Positions 9,370 through 16,582 of a stretch of 35,635 nt of DNA are shown in pieces. The notes under the pieces were generated by a model. The model was not told the DNA's origin. It saw nothing but the letters and a program-made list of their open reading frames with translations, and ran no database searches. The position numbers and the translations under genes were made by a program. Source of the DNA: an uncultured beta proteobacterium (GTDB taxonomy: Bacteria > Pseudomonadota > Gammaproteobacteria > Burkholderiales > Burkholderiaceae_C); contig CAIKVZ010000036.1 of assembly GCA_903830985.1 (NCBI GenBank), positions 1-35,635 on the forward strand, written 5' to 3'. Each line of letters opens with the position of its first letter. Position 1 is the stretch's first letter.

Positions 9370-9732
9370 CTAGCGGATAACTTTCTGAATCACGTCAAGC
9401 AAACGGGTCGGATCAAAGGGCTTGACCAACCAACCTGTGGCCCCGGCAGCGCGCCCCGCCTGCTTCATCTGGTCGCCAGACTCCGTGGTGAGGATCAAAA
9501 TAGGGATCGATTTGAAGCGGGGGTCTTCCCGCAGCCGACGGGTCAAACCCAGGCCATCAAGCCGGGGCATGTTCTGGTCCGTGAGCACCAAGTCGAAACT
9601 CGCACCCATGGCCTTTTCAAAGGCATCCTCCCCGTCCACTGCCTCCACCACGCGATAGCCCGCACCCATCAGGGTAAAGGAAACCATCTTGCGCATGGAT
9701 GCAGAGTCATCAACTGCGAGGATCGAATGCAT
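9370..9732 (-). CDS. cheY: Chemotaxis response regulator CheY
   Basis: A single-domain receiver of 120 aa that, when phosphorylated by CheA, binds the flagellar switch. Acidic residues are in AVDDS (Asp8, Asp9), the phosphoacceptor is Asp52 in LVLTDQNMPRLDG, the conserved Thr is in ILTTES, and Lys104 is in LVKPF. I use ATG 9732 because GGAG lies 6 bp upstream. A TTG at 9744 is in frame but overlaps that ribosome-binding site. It lies between the CheZ-like gene and cheA. Confidence 0.95.
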   Translation of the reverse strand: MHSILAVDDSASMRKMVSFTLMGAGYRVVEAVDGEDAFEKAMGASFDLVLTDQNMPRLDGLGLTRRLREDPRFKSIPILILTTESGDQMKQAGRAAGATGWLVKPFDPTRLLDVIQKVIR

Positions 9733-9772
9733 GAAATGCTCCAACTTGGAAATTCTTGAACATGGTGTCTGG

Positions 9773-10291
9773 CTAAAACAGTTCGATGGAGCCGGCGTCC
9801 ATCTCGCTTTGCGTCACAGGATTGGGTCGATCAGGAATCTGGTTGCCATACTCGTCCCCCGGCAGTTCCTCATTTTCTGCGGATCGCGAGAAGAAGCGTC
9901 GGTCATGGCCCGGGTCGCCAAACGGCGCGGCATCTTCGTCCTCCTCATGGCCCATGGCTTCCGCGGCGAGCCTAAAGGCGCAGCCCTGAACCACCTTGGT
10001 GGTGTGCACGATCAATTGCGATGCCATGTCCTGAAACTGCAGGTCGGTCACGGCGGCCTGCAGGGCGTTGCGCGCCTGCTCCAACGCACCCGGCTCCCCC
10101 CCGGCCAGGGCAATAAGTCCCTGATTGGCTGCGGTAAATCGGTCCAGCAAATTGTCCCCGGCGTGATTCAGCAAGCCCTCCAGACGCTGCAGGTCGTGCA
10201 TCACCACCAGCAGCGAATCCTGCAACTCGGCCACAGCCATGACCGGCAACTGCACCGAGGGTACAGCAGGCTGCATCATGGACGGCGGCAT
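9773..10291 (-). CDS. cheZ: Compact CheZ-like phosphatase of CheY-P
   Basis: A 172-aa, mainly helical protein in first place of the che operon, directly before cheY. Residues 83-94 read DLQFQDMASQLI. Family knowledge: in E. coli CheZ the catalytic pair lies in QDLTGQ (Asp143, Gln147), and the same spacing is present here as Asp88 and Gln92. The helices around it (about 20-60 and 65-110) fit the CheZ hairpin, but the protein is about 40 residues shorter than the E. coli one. The C-terminus is acidic and ends GSIELF instead of the usual LLDSLGF-type CheY-binding tail. Assignment rests on the motif and the position. Confidence 0.75.
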   Translation of the reverse strand: MPPSMMQPAVPSVQLPVMAVAELQDSLLVVMHDLQRLEGLLNHAGDNLLDRFTAANQGLIALAGGEPGALEQARNALQAAVTDLQFQDMASQLIVHTTKVVQGCAFRLAAEAMGHEEDEDAAPFGDPGHDRRFFSRSAENEELPGDEYGNQIPDRPNPVTQSEMDAGSIELF

Positions 10292-10394
10292 TGTTTTTCC
10301 ATCAGTTCAGGCTGAAAACAGGGCATGTTTGTTTATGAACGCTCGCACAACCAAGGACACGGGCTTGGAAGCCAGAATTGTGTCACCAGCTTGG

Positions 10395-10422
10395 AGCATA
10401 CCAGCCAAGCGTGGGGCTGCAA
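10395..10422 (-). promoter_or_regulatory. Candidate sigma-70 promoter of the che operon
   Basis: On the minus strand TTGCAG (10417-10422) is followed after 16 bp by TATGCT (10395-10400), the latter preceded by TGG as in extended -10 promoters. It would give a leader of about 97 nt before the cheZ-like ATG at 10291, which has GGAAAAAC just upstream. The rest of 10292-10526 holds no other gene I can support. Confidence 0.45.
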
Positions 10423-10526
10423 GTTCTGGCGCGGCTTTTCGTGGAGGAATCTGCCACGCCATCTGCCGCCAGGTTCGTGAATCGTCTGCGGTGCTGCCGA
10501 TTCCCCACTTATCATCGCCTGCGACC

Positions 10527-11627
10527 ATGCTGATAAATTCTCATACCCGCCAGATCCGGTTGTTGCACTTGGAATCCTCCGAGCAGGACCACGAGCTGGT
10601 CAAATTTGCCCTGCGCCGCAGCGGCGGCACCTTTGATGTGGCCCGTGCCCAGACCCTGGTCGATTTTTGCGCCCAGATCGACCGCATTGACTTCGACGTG
10701 ATCCTGTCGGACTACCGCTTTGCCGAATTCACCGCGATCGACGCTTGGAACGAGGTGCAGCGACTCGAGCGGCGCCCGCCCTTCATCCTCTTGTCGCACG
10801 CCATCGGCGAAACCGCTGCCGTGGACGCACTCAAGCACGGCATCAATGACTATGTGCTCAAGGACAGTCTGAGCAGTCTGGTGCACGTCATCGGTAGAGC
10901 CATCGAAGTGCGCGATACCCGCCTGGCCAAGGCGCGCGCCGACGCCGAACTGGCCGCATCGCAGCAGCGACTGGCCGAATTGACGGCCCATCTGCAACTC
11001 AGCATCGAGCAAGAACGCGCCTCTATTGCCCGCGAGGTCCATGACGACATCGGCGGCGCACTGGCGGCAATGAAGTTCGACCTGGCCTGGTTGGGTCGGC
11101 ACTCGAACGATGCGGCGACGCAGATGCACATCAGTGCCGCGGCCGAGATGCTGCAACACGCGCTGGGCGCCAGCCAGCGCATCATGCGCGATCTGCGTCC
11201 GGCCGTGCTCGATCAGGGCCTGGTGGCGGCGATCCAGTGGATGGCAACAGGTTTCGAGAAGCGCACCGGCATCAAGACCACGCTGCGCACGGCAGAAGAA
11301 ACCGCCAGTGCCTCCAAGGCGGTGCAACTGGTGGCCTACCGCACGGCACAGGAGGCCCTGACGAATATCTCCAAGTATGCCCAGTGCACCGCGGTCACCA
11401 TCGATGTATCGGACCATGAAAACGTTCTGACAGTGGAAATATCGGACAATGGCCGCGGCATTGCCAAGGAAGACCTGGAAAAGCCCAACGCCTTTGGCAT
11501 CAAGGGTTTGCGCGAGCGGGCCAAAACAGTGGGGGGCTGGATCGACATCAGCCGCAATGCGGGGACGGGGACTTCCGTGATTGTGTCCATTCCGCTGAAC
11601 GGCCCCGACCTGCCCACGTCATTTTGA
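10527..11627 (+). CDS. Soluble NarL-family sensor histidine kinase with N-terminal receiver-like domain
   Basis: A 366-aa cytoplasmic kinase with no membrane segment. Residues 10-125 resemble a receiver: Asp62 in VILSDYRF, a late Lys112 in YVLKDS, but only a weak acidic cluster near residue 16. A short coiled coil leads into a HisKA_3 dimerisation domain with His172 in IAREVHDDIGG. The C-terminal ATPase has AYRTAQEALTNISKYA, EISDNGRGI and FGIKGLRERAK. It phosphorylates, by inference, the LuxR-type regulator 10 bp downstream. I start at ATG 10527, where homology to receivers begins. The ligand or partner sensed is unknown. Confidence 0.85.
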   Translation: MLINSHTRQIRLLHLESSEQDHELVKFALRRSGGTFDVARAQTLVDFCAQIDRIDFDVILSDYRFAEFTAIDAWNEVQRLERRPPFILLSHAIGETAAVDALKHGINDYVLKDSLSSLVHVIGRAIEVRDTRLAKARADAELAASQQRLAELTAHLQLSIEQERASIAREVHDDIGGALAAMKFDLAWLGRHSNDAATQMHISAAAEMLQHALGASQRIMRDLRPAVLDQGLVAAIQWMATGFEKRTGIKTTLRTAEETASASKAVQLVAYRTAQEALTNISKYAQCTAVTIDVSDHENVLTVEISDNGRGIAKEDLEKPNAFGIKGLRERAKTVGGWIDISRNAGTGTSVIVSIPLNGPDLPTSF

Positions 11628-11637
11628 AAGCTACCCC

Positions 11638-12267
11638 ATGATCCATGTTGTGATTTGCGACGACCACGCCTTTGTGCGCCGCGGCATTCGCGACACCCTG
11701 TCGGAAGCGGTCGATATCCAGGTGACGGCCGAGGCCGGCAGCTACTCCGAGGTGCGCGCCGCATTGCGCAGCGCCGTCTGCGACGTGCTGGTGCTGGACC
11801 TGAACATGCCGGGACGCGGCGGCCTCGAAGTGCTCGAGAGCCTGACCGACGCCAAGTCGCCGATCAAGGTGCTGGTGGTCTCCATGTTTGCCGAAGACCA
11901 GTACGCCATCCGCTGCCTGCGCGCCGGCGCCCACGGCTATCTGAACAAGGCCGGCGACCCGGCGCAACTCACGGTCGCGGTGCGGGCACTGGCGCAGGGC
12001 CGCAAATACGTTTCGCCCGAGGTGGCGCAGATGCTGGTGGAGAGCCTGTCCAATCCGATGCAGGAGTTGCCGCACACCACCTTGTCGGAGCGTGAACTGC
12101 AGACGGTGTTGAAGATTGCCTCGGGCAAGCGACTCTCCGAGATCGCCGAAGAAATGACGCTGAGCCCCAAGACGGTGAGCGTCTACCGGGCACGGGCACT
12201 GGAAAAGCTCAAACTCGCGACCAACGCGGACATCACCATGTACGCGATCCGCAACAATCTGGTGTAG
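11638..12267 (+). CDS. NarL/LuxR-family DNA-binding response regulator
   Basis: A 209-aa regulator. The N-terminal receiver has CDDH at 8-10, phosphoacceptor Asp54 in VLVLDLNMPGRGG and Lys109 in YLNKAG. The C-terminal helix-turn-helix (about 145-205) reads LSERELQTVLKIASGKRLSE and PKTVSVYRARALEKL, typical of LuxR/FixJ domains. It follows the histidine kinase by 10 bp, so the two form a cognate pair. It ends 7 bp from the convergent fliR. Lying between the chemotaxis and flagellar blocks, it is a candidate motility regulator, but no target site is evident. Confidence 0.92.
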   Translation: MIHVVICDDHAFVRRGIRDTLSEAVDIQVTAEAGSYSEVRAALRSAVCDVLVLDLNMPGRGGLEVLESLTDAKSPIKVLVVSMFAEDQYAIRCLRAGAHGYLNKAGDPAQLTVAVRALAQGRKYVSPEVAQMLVESLSNPMQELPHTTLSERELQTVLKIASGKRLSEIAEEMTLSPKTVSVYRARALEKLKLATNADITMYAIRNNLV

Positions 12268-12274
12268 CCGCGCT

Positions 12275-13042
12275 TCAGTGCGCCGCGAACAGGTCAATGG
12301 TGCGGCCAAACAGCGCCATGAAGGGCTGATCGAGCATCGGCAGCGTGACGCCTATGCCCAGCAAACCCACGGCCAATGTCACCGGAAAACCGATGGCGAA
12401 GATGTTCATCTGGGGCGCCACGCGTGACACGATGCCCAGCGTCAGGTTCACCAACAGCAGCACCGCGATCATGGGCAGGGCAATCCACAAGGCGCTGGCG
12501 AACAGGTCGGTCCCAAGGTCAAACAGTCGCACCTTGGCCAGCATCTGCAGCAGGCTGGCGCCCACCGGGAAGGCGTCGAAACTGCGCACCACCGCCAGCA
12601 GCACCAGCAGGTGACCGTTCATGACGATGAACAACAGCACCGTCATATGGCCGTAAAAGCGCGACACGGCGCTGGTCTGCGTATTGTTGGTGGGGTCAAA
12701 GAAGGTGGCGAAATTCAGCCCCATCTGCAGGCCCACGAGTTCGCCGGCGAGTTCCACCGAGGCAAACACCACGCGGATGGAGAATCCCATCGCCAGCCCT
12801 ATTCCCACTTGCTGGACCAGGGTCTCCAGACCGAGCGGCCCGTTGAAGCTGACCAAAGGCTGGCCTTGCAGGCTGGGCTGGGCGCACAGCGCCACCAGCA
12901 GCGCCAGACCGACCCTGGCGCGCACCGGCATGACGCGGGAGGAAAAAACCGGCGCTGAGGTGAACACCGCCAGCACCCGAAAAAAAGGCCAGAGCACGGG
13001 CGAAAGCCAGGCCATGATCTGCGCCTCGGTCAAGTTGATCAC
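12275..13042 (-). CDS. fliR: Flagellar export gate protein FliR
   Basis: An inner-membrane component of the flagellar type III export gate, forming the FliPQR pore. The 255-aa protein has several hydrophobic segments across its length and the family stretches RVLAVFTSAPVFSSR, ELVGLQMGLNFATFFDP and NIFAIGFPVTL. It is the last gene of the fliLMNOPQR unit, 7 bp after fliQ. No fused FlhB domain is present. Confidence 0.96.
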   Translation of the reverse strand: MINLTEAQIMAWLSPVLWPFFRVLAVFTSAPVFSSRVMPVRARVGLALLVALCAQPSLQGQPLVSFNGPLGLETLVQQVGIGLAMGFSIRVVFASVELAGELVGLQMGLNFATFFDPTNNTQTSAVSRFYGHMTVLLFIVMNGHLLVLLAVVRSFDAFPVGASLLQMLAKVRLFDLGTDLFASALWIALPMIAVLLLVNLTLGIVSRVAPQMNIFAIGFPVTLAVGLLGIGVTLPMLDQPFMALFGRTIDLFAAH

Positions 13043-13049
13043 GCGGCGC

Positions 13050-13319
13050 TCACAGCATCAATGACGGAATCGATTCAATGGTGCGACGGATGTAGTCCAC
13101 CAGAACACCGAGCATCCAGGGACCGGAAATCGCGAACACCGCGACTGCCGCGATCAACTTGGGAACAAAGGAAAGCGTTGCCTCGTTGATCTGCGTGACG
13201 GCCTGGAACAGGCTCACCAGCAAACCCACCACCAGCACCACGCCCAGCACCGGCGCCGACACCAGCAGCATCAGCGTCAGGGCCTCCTGGCCCATCGTCA
13301 GGACCATTTGCGAGTTCAT
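13050..13319 (-). CDS. fliQ: Flagellar export gate protein FliQ
   Basis: An 89-aa inner-membrane protein with two transmembrane helices (about 14-40 and 50-75), the normal FliQ length and plan. The family stretch [21 protein letters not shown] is clear. Four to five copies assemble with FliP and FliR in the export gate. Its ATG overlaps the fliP stop by 4 bp (ATGA), implying coupled translation. Confidence 0.96.
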   Translation of the reverse strand: MNSQMVLTMGQEALTLMLLVSAPVLGVVLVVGLLVSLFQAVTQINEATLSFVPKLIAAVAVFAISGPWMLGVLVDYIRRTIESIPSLML

Positions 13320-14089
13320 GTGACAAAGCTCGCGGCCAGCGAGCCGATCAGCAGGTTCCAGCCATCGGCCAGCACGAACAGCATGAGCTTGAACGGCAGC
13401 GCCACCAGCACCGGCGACAGCATCATCATGCCCAGCGACATGAGCACGCTGGCCACGACCATGTCGATCACCAGAAACGGGATGAAGATCATGAAGCCGA
13501 TCTGGAACGCCGACTTGAGCTCACTCGTGACAAAGGCCGGAATGATGACGCGCATGGGTGCGGTTTGCGGCGTCACCGCGGCGTCAAGCTTGGCCAGCTT
13601 GGCAAACAGCGAGAAGTCCGATTGCCGGGTCTGCTTGGTCATGAACTCGCGCATCGGTGCATCCGCCTTGGCCAGCGCATCCTCGAACGACATGGCATTC
13701 GTGCTGTACGGCACGTAGGCGTCCTTGTAGACCCGGTCCAGTGTCGGCCCCATGACGAAAAATGTCAGGAACAGCGACAGGCCGATGACCACCTGATTGG
13801 GTGGCGCCGACTGCGTTCCCAGCGCCTGGCGCAGCAGCGACAACACGATCACGATGCGCGTGAAGCCCGTCATCATGAGCAGAATCGCCGGCAGGAAAGA
13901 CAGCGCCGTGAAAAACAGCAGGGTCTGGATCGGTACGGAAAAACTCACACCGGAACTGCCCGTCCCCATCAGCAAGGGCAACTGCCCGGCTGTCTGCGCA
14001 GCGGCTGGCGCGACCATCAACGTCACCCATGCAAGCGCCGCCAGCAACTTGAATAAGTGACGGCTGAAGTCCATCGATCTACTGAACAT
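13316..14089 (-). CDS. fliP: Flagellar export gate protein FliP
   Basis: A 257-aa protein with a cleavable-looking signal peptide ([20 protein letters not shown], then AAAQ), as is usual for FliP, followed by four hydrophobic segments. Family motifs include [32 protein letters not shown] and [13 protein letters not shown]. It forms the export gate pore with FliQ and FliR. The start is ambiguous: ATG 14089 overlaps fliO by 11 bp, whereas ATG 14074 (MDFSRHLFK) lies 4 bp after the fliO stop. Neither has a strong ribosome-binding site. Confidence 0.95.
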   Translation of the reverse strand: MFSRSMDFSRHLFKLLAALAWVTLMVAPAAAQTAGQLPLLMGTGSSGVSFSVPIQTLLFFTALSFLPAILLMMTGFTRIVIVLSLLRQALGTQSAPPNQVVIGLSLFLTFFVMGPTLDRVYKDAYVPYSTNAMSFEDALAKADAPMREFMTKQTRQSDFSLFAKLAKLDAAVTPQTAPMRVIIPAFVTSELKSAFQIGFMIFIPFLVIDMVVASVLMSLGMMMLSPVLVALPFKLMLFVLADGWNLLIGSLAASFVT

Positions 14090-14396
14090 GGGTATCGGCC
14101 AGCACGGCGGCGAAAGCAGAGGACGCTGGCGGAGCCGACGCCGCGTGCAGGGTGTGCAGGGTGTTGATGGACTGCGCGGTCACGCCCAGTACCAGCCACA
14201 CCCGCGCCTCGGGCGGACCGACCTCCACCGTCACGACGCGCTGCTGCGGCCCCACCGCCAGCACGGAGACCAGCTTGGACGTCGCCAGCGGCGCGCCGCC
14301 GGTCAGTTGGCGGCGTTGCGCGAGCCATTTCACCCCGAACGGCACCATGGCCAGCAAGGCCACGAAGACCACGACAGAAATCAGCGCCTGATTCAT
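14079..14396 (-). CDS. fliO: Flagellar biosynthesis protein FliO
   Basis: A small 105-aa membrane protein. One transmembrane helix (about 4-24) is followed by a short cytoplasmic domain with [19 protein letters not shown], the conserved FliO core. FliO helps assemble the FliP ring. It lies 23 bp after fliN and overlaps or touches fliP. Sequence conservation in this family is low, so position supports the call. Confidence 0.9.
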   Translation of the reverse strand: MNQALISVVVFVALLAMVPFGVKWLAQRRQLTGGAPLATSKLVSVLAVGPQQRVVTVEVGPPEARVWLVLGVTAQSINTLHTLHAASAPPASSAFAAVLADTHVQ

Positions 14397-14419
14397 ATTC
14401 TTACAGCTACCCCGACGCT

Positions 14420-14854
14420 TCAGCCGCCACGGCTCACGCGCTTGAGCCGTTCCGAGGGCGTCACCACATCGGTGAGGCGGATGCCGAACTTGTCGTTCAC
14501 CACCACCACCTCGCCTTGCGCAATCAGGTAGCCGTTGACCAGCACATCCATGGGCTCGCCGGCCAGCGCATCGAGTTCTACCACCGAGCCCTGACCCAGT
14601 TGCAGGATGTACTTGATGGGCACCTTGGTGCGCCCCAGTTCAACCGACAGCTGAACCGGAATATCAAGCACCCGATCGATGTCGGTCATCGGTCCGTCGG
14701 CAGCTGAACTGGTGAAGGGCCGTACGGATTCCCCGGCCAGCGGTCCCCCCTGATCCGCGCCCGACGCGTCTGTACTGCCCTTTTGCTCTTCCAGGGCCTC
14801 GGCCCAGGCCGCCATCGGATCTTCTTCGACCGGCTTGTTGTCATCAGTTGACAT
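14420..14854 (-). CDS. fliN: Flagellar switch protein FliN
   Basis: A 144-aa C-ring component that binds CheY-P with FliM and helps dock the export apparatus. An acidic, low-complexity N-terminal half is followed by a SpoA domain (about 65-140) with VLDIPVQLSVELGRT, GSVVELDALAGEP and GEVVVVNDKFGIR. I start at ATG 14854 because GGAG lies 9 bp upstream. An in-frame TTG at 14869 falls on that ribosome-binding site. The ATG lies within the last codons of fliM (11-bp overlap). Confidence 0.95.
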   Translation of the reverse strand: MSTDDNKPVEEDPMAAWAEALEEQKGSTDASGADQGGPLAGESVRPFTSSAADGPMTDIDRVLDIPVQLSVELGRTKVPIKYILQLGQGSVVELDALAGEPMDVLVNGYLIAQGEVVVVNDKFGIRLTDVVTPSERLKRVSRGG

Positions 14855-15851
14855 TGTGTTTTTCTCCAAGGGCGCTCAGGTCGTGGCCTCTGAGACATTT
14901 ATCCACGCGGATGGCGTACTTCGCATTGTGCGTCCCATACTGGCACTCGAAGATCGGAACCCCGCCGATATTCGCCTGTATTCTCGGTTCACGGTCCAGT
15001 TCGATGAAGTCGCCCGGCTTCATGGCCAGCAGTTGCTCCACCGTCGCCTGGGTGCGCGCCAGTTCAGCCACCAGGGTCACCGGAGCGGCCTGGATTTCGC
15101 GCGTCAGCAGCTTCACCCAGCGGCGGTCGACCTCCACCGAGTCGCCCTGGCTGGACGCGTAAAGCACGTCGCGAATCGGCTCCAGAGCCGCATAAGGCAT
15201 GCAAAAGTGAATCGAGCCCGCAATGTCGCCGATCTCCAACTGAAACGCCGTGGTCACGACGATTTCACTGGGCGTGGCGATATTGGCGAACTGGGGCTGC
15301 ATTTCCGAGCGCTGATATTCCAGTTCCATCGGGTAGATGCCGGCCCACGCCTTCTTGTACTCCGAGGTGATCACGTCCACCAGCCGGTTGATGACGCGCT
15401 GCTCGGTGGCCGAAAAATCGCGCCCTTCAATGCGCGTCTGGAACTTGCCGATGCCGCCAAACAGGGTGTCGATCACGCCGAACACCAGGGCCGGCTCGCA
15501 CACGATCAAGCCGCTGCCGCGCAGCGGGCGAATCGCCACGATGTTGAAGTTGGTGGGCACGGCCAGCTCGCGCAAAAAGGCGCTGTACTTGTGCACCGTG
15601 ACCGGGCCGACCGAGATTTCCGGGCTGCGCCGGATGAAATTGAACAAGCCCACGCGCAGATTGCGCGCAAAGCGCTCGTTCACGATTTCCATCGTAGGCA
15701 TGCGCCCACGCACGATGCGTTCCTGGCTCGAGATGTCGTAGGTGCGCGCCACACCTTTCTCGTGCACCTCCTCGACCGCCTTCTGGCTTTCTCCCGTCAC
15801 GCCTTCAAGCAGGGCGTCGACCTCTTCCTGGGAAAGAAAGGATTCACTCAT
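14844..15851 (-). CDS. fliM: Flagellar motor switch protein FliM
   Basis: A 335-aa C-ring protein that receives CheY-P and controls rotation direction. The N-terminal CheY-P-binding peptide is visible as SFLSQEEVDALLEGV. The middle CheC-like domain contains YDISSQERIVRGRMPTMEI and ERFARN. The C-terminal SpoA domain contains ELARTQATVEQLLAMKPGD. It begins 21 bp after fliL and overlaps fliN. Confidence 0.97.
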   Translation of the reverse strand: MSESFLSQEEVDALLEGVTGESQKAVEEVHEKGVARTYDISSQERIVRGRMPTMEIVNERFARNLRVGLFNFIRRSPEISVGPVTVHKYSAFLRELAVPTNFNIVAIRPLRGSGLIVCEPALVFGVIDTLFGGIGKFQTRIEGRDFSATEQRVINRLVDVITSEYKKAWAGIYPMELEYQRSEMQPQFANIATPSEIVVTTAFQLEIGDIAGSIHFCMPYAALEPIRDVLYASSQGDSVEVDRRWVKLLTREIQAAPVTLVAELARTQATVEQLLAMKPGDFIELDREPRIQANIGGVPIFECQYGTHNAKYAIRVDKCLRGHDLSALGEKHNVN

Positions 15852-15872
15852 GGTGCATCACCGGTGCGGGCA

Positions 15873-16454
15873 TCACTGGACAATGAAGCTCGAGAACAGC
15901 ACGTTTTGCACCGGATTCGCTTCGGCAGCCACGGCCGCCTTTTTACCCTTGCCAGCGCCCTTCTTGACGGGTTTTTCCGCGTGCGCATCTTCCCCAAAAC
16001 CCAGCGGTCGTGCGACCTCCTGCTTGATTTCCTCCGCCAGTTGCTGCTTGCCCTCGGGGGTCAAGAGGTTCACTGACGTGCGCTGCGAAATCAGCAGCAA
16101 AATGCCGCTGCGGATGCTGGGCAGGTACAACTTCACCTGATCCGCAGCGTGGGCATCGGAGAGTTCAATCGTGATGCCGATTTGCGCCATGCGTTCGCCG
16201 CCCGGATCGGCCAGATTCACCACCATGTTTTCCAGCGGCAGGAAGGTTGGCGGCACCTTGGCCTTGGCGTGGGCCGCAGCCGCAGGTGCATCCTCGCCGT
16301 CAGCCTCATCCTGGTGCGCGTTTTTCTGCATGAAATACCACGCGCCACCACCACCCAGGGCCAGCACCAACACGGCGAGCCCCACAATCATGAGCATCTT
16401 CTTGCTTTTCGGCTTTGGGGCCTTGACCTCTTCGGCAGCGGCTGGAGCAGACAC
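15873..16454 (-). CDS. fliL: Flagellar basal body-associated protein FliL
   Basis: A single-pass inner-membrane protein near the stator. From GTG 16454 it has 193 aa: a basic cytoplasmic end, one transmembrane helix (about 20-42), an Asp/Ala-rich linker, and a periplasmic FliL domain (PTFLPLENMVVNLAD, RSGILLLISQRTS, LLTPEGK). The GTG is preceded at 6 bp by AAGGA. An upstream in-frame ATG at 16505 lacks such a site. Near the end is a lysine/glycine/alanine insertion (VKKGAGKGKKAAVAAEA) before the final LFSSFIVQ. It is the first gene of fliLMNOPQR. Confidence 0.92.
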   Translation of the reverse strand: MSAPAAAEEVKAPKPKSKKMLMIVGLAVLVLALGGGGAWYFMQKNAHQDEADGEDAPAAAAHAKAKVPPTFLPLENMVVNLADPGGERMAQIGITIELSDAHAADQVKLYLPSIRSGILLLISQRTSVNLLTPEGKQQLAEEIKQEVARPLGFGEDAHAEKPVKKGAGKGKKAAVAAEANPVQNVLFSSFIVQ

Positions 16455-16542
16455 GGTAGTTCCTTGGTTGGTCAAATGGGCGGCACCAGGCAGGTCCCGC
16501 CGCACTCGACGCCATTATCTCCCGTCAGGGTCGAAAGAACGG

Positions 16543-16554
16543 CCGAATAAGGCC
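16543..16554. promoter_or_regulatory. CCGAATAAGGCC motif upstream of fliL, near-identical to one upstream of fliF
   Basis: The 128-bp fliK-fliL gap (16455-16582) contains CCGAATAAGGCC. The fliF/fliE gap has CCGATAAGGCC (23344-23354) in the same orientation relative to the minus-strand operons. I found no convincing -35/-10 pair for fliL in this gap; a GATAAT hexamer near 16516 lacks a good -35. The shared motif could be a regulator site or chance. Confidence 0.3.
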
Positions 16555-16582
16555 TTAATCCTGCCGCTTTCAGGGCGACTGG

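Noticed and set aside
10307-10528. A 73-codon open frame on the minus strand, ending 15 bp before the cheZ-like start
   Set aside because: The spacing is suggestive, but it has no recognisable family, no clear ribosome-binding site and lower GC. The best che promoter lies inside it, with its -10 over an internal ATG. A search for conservation would decide.
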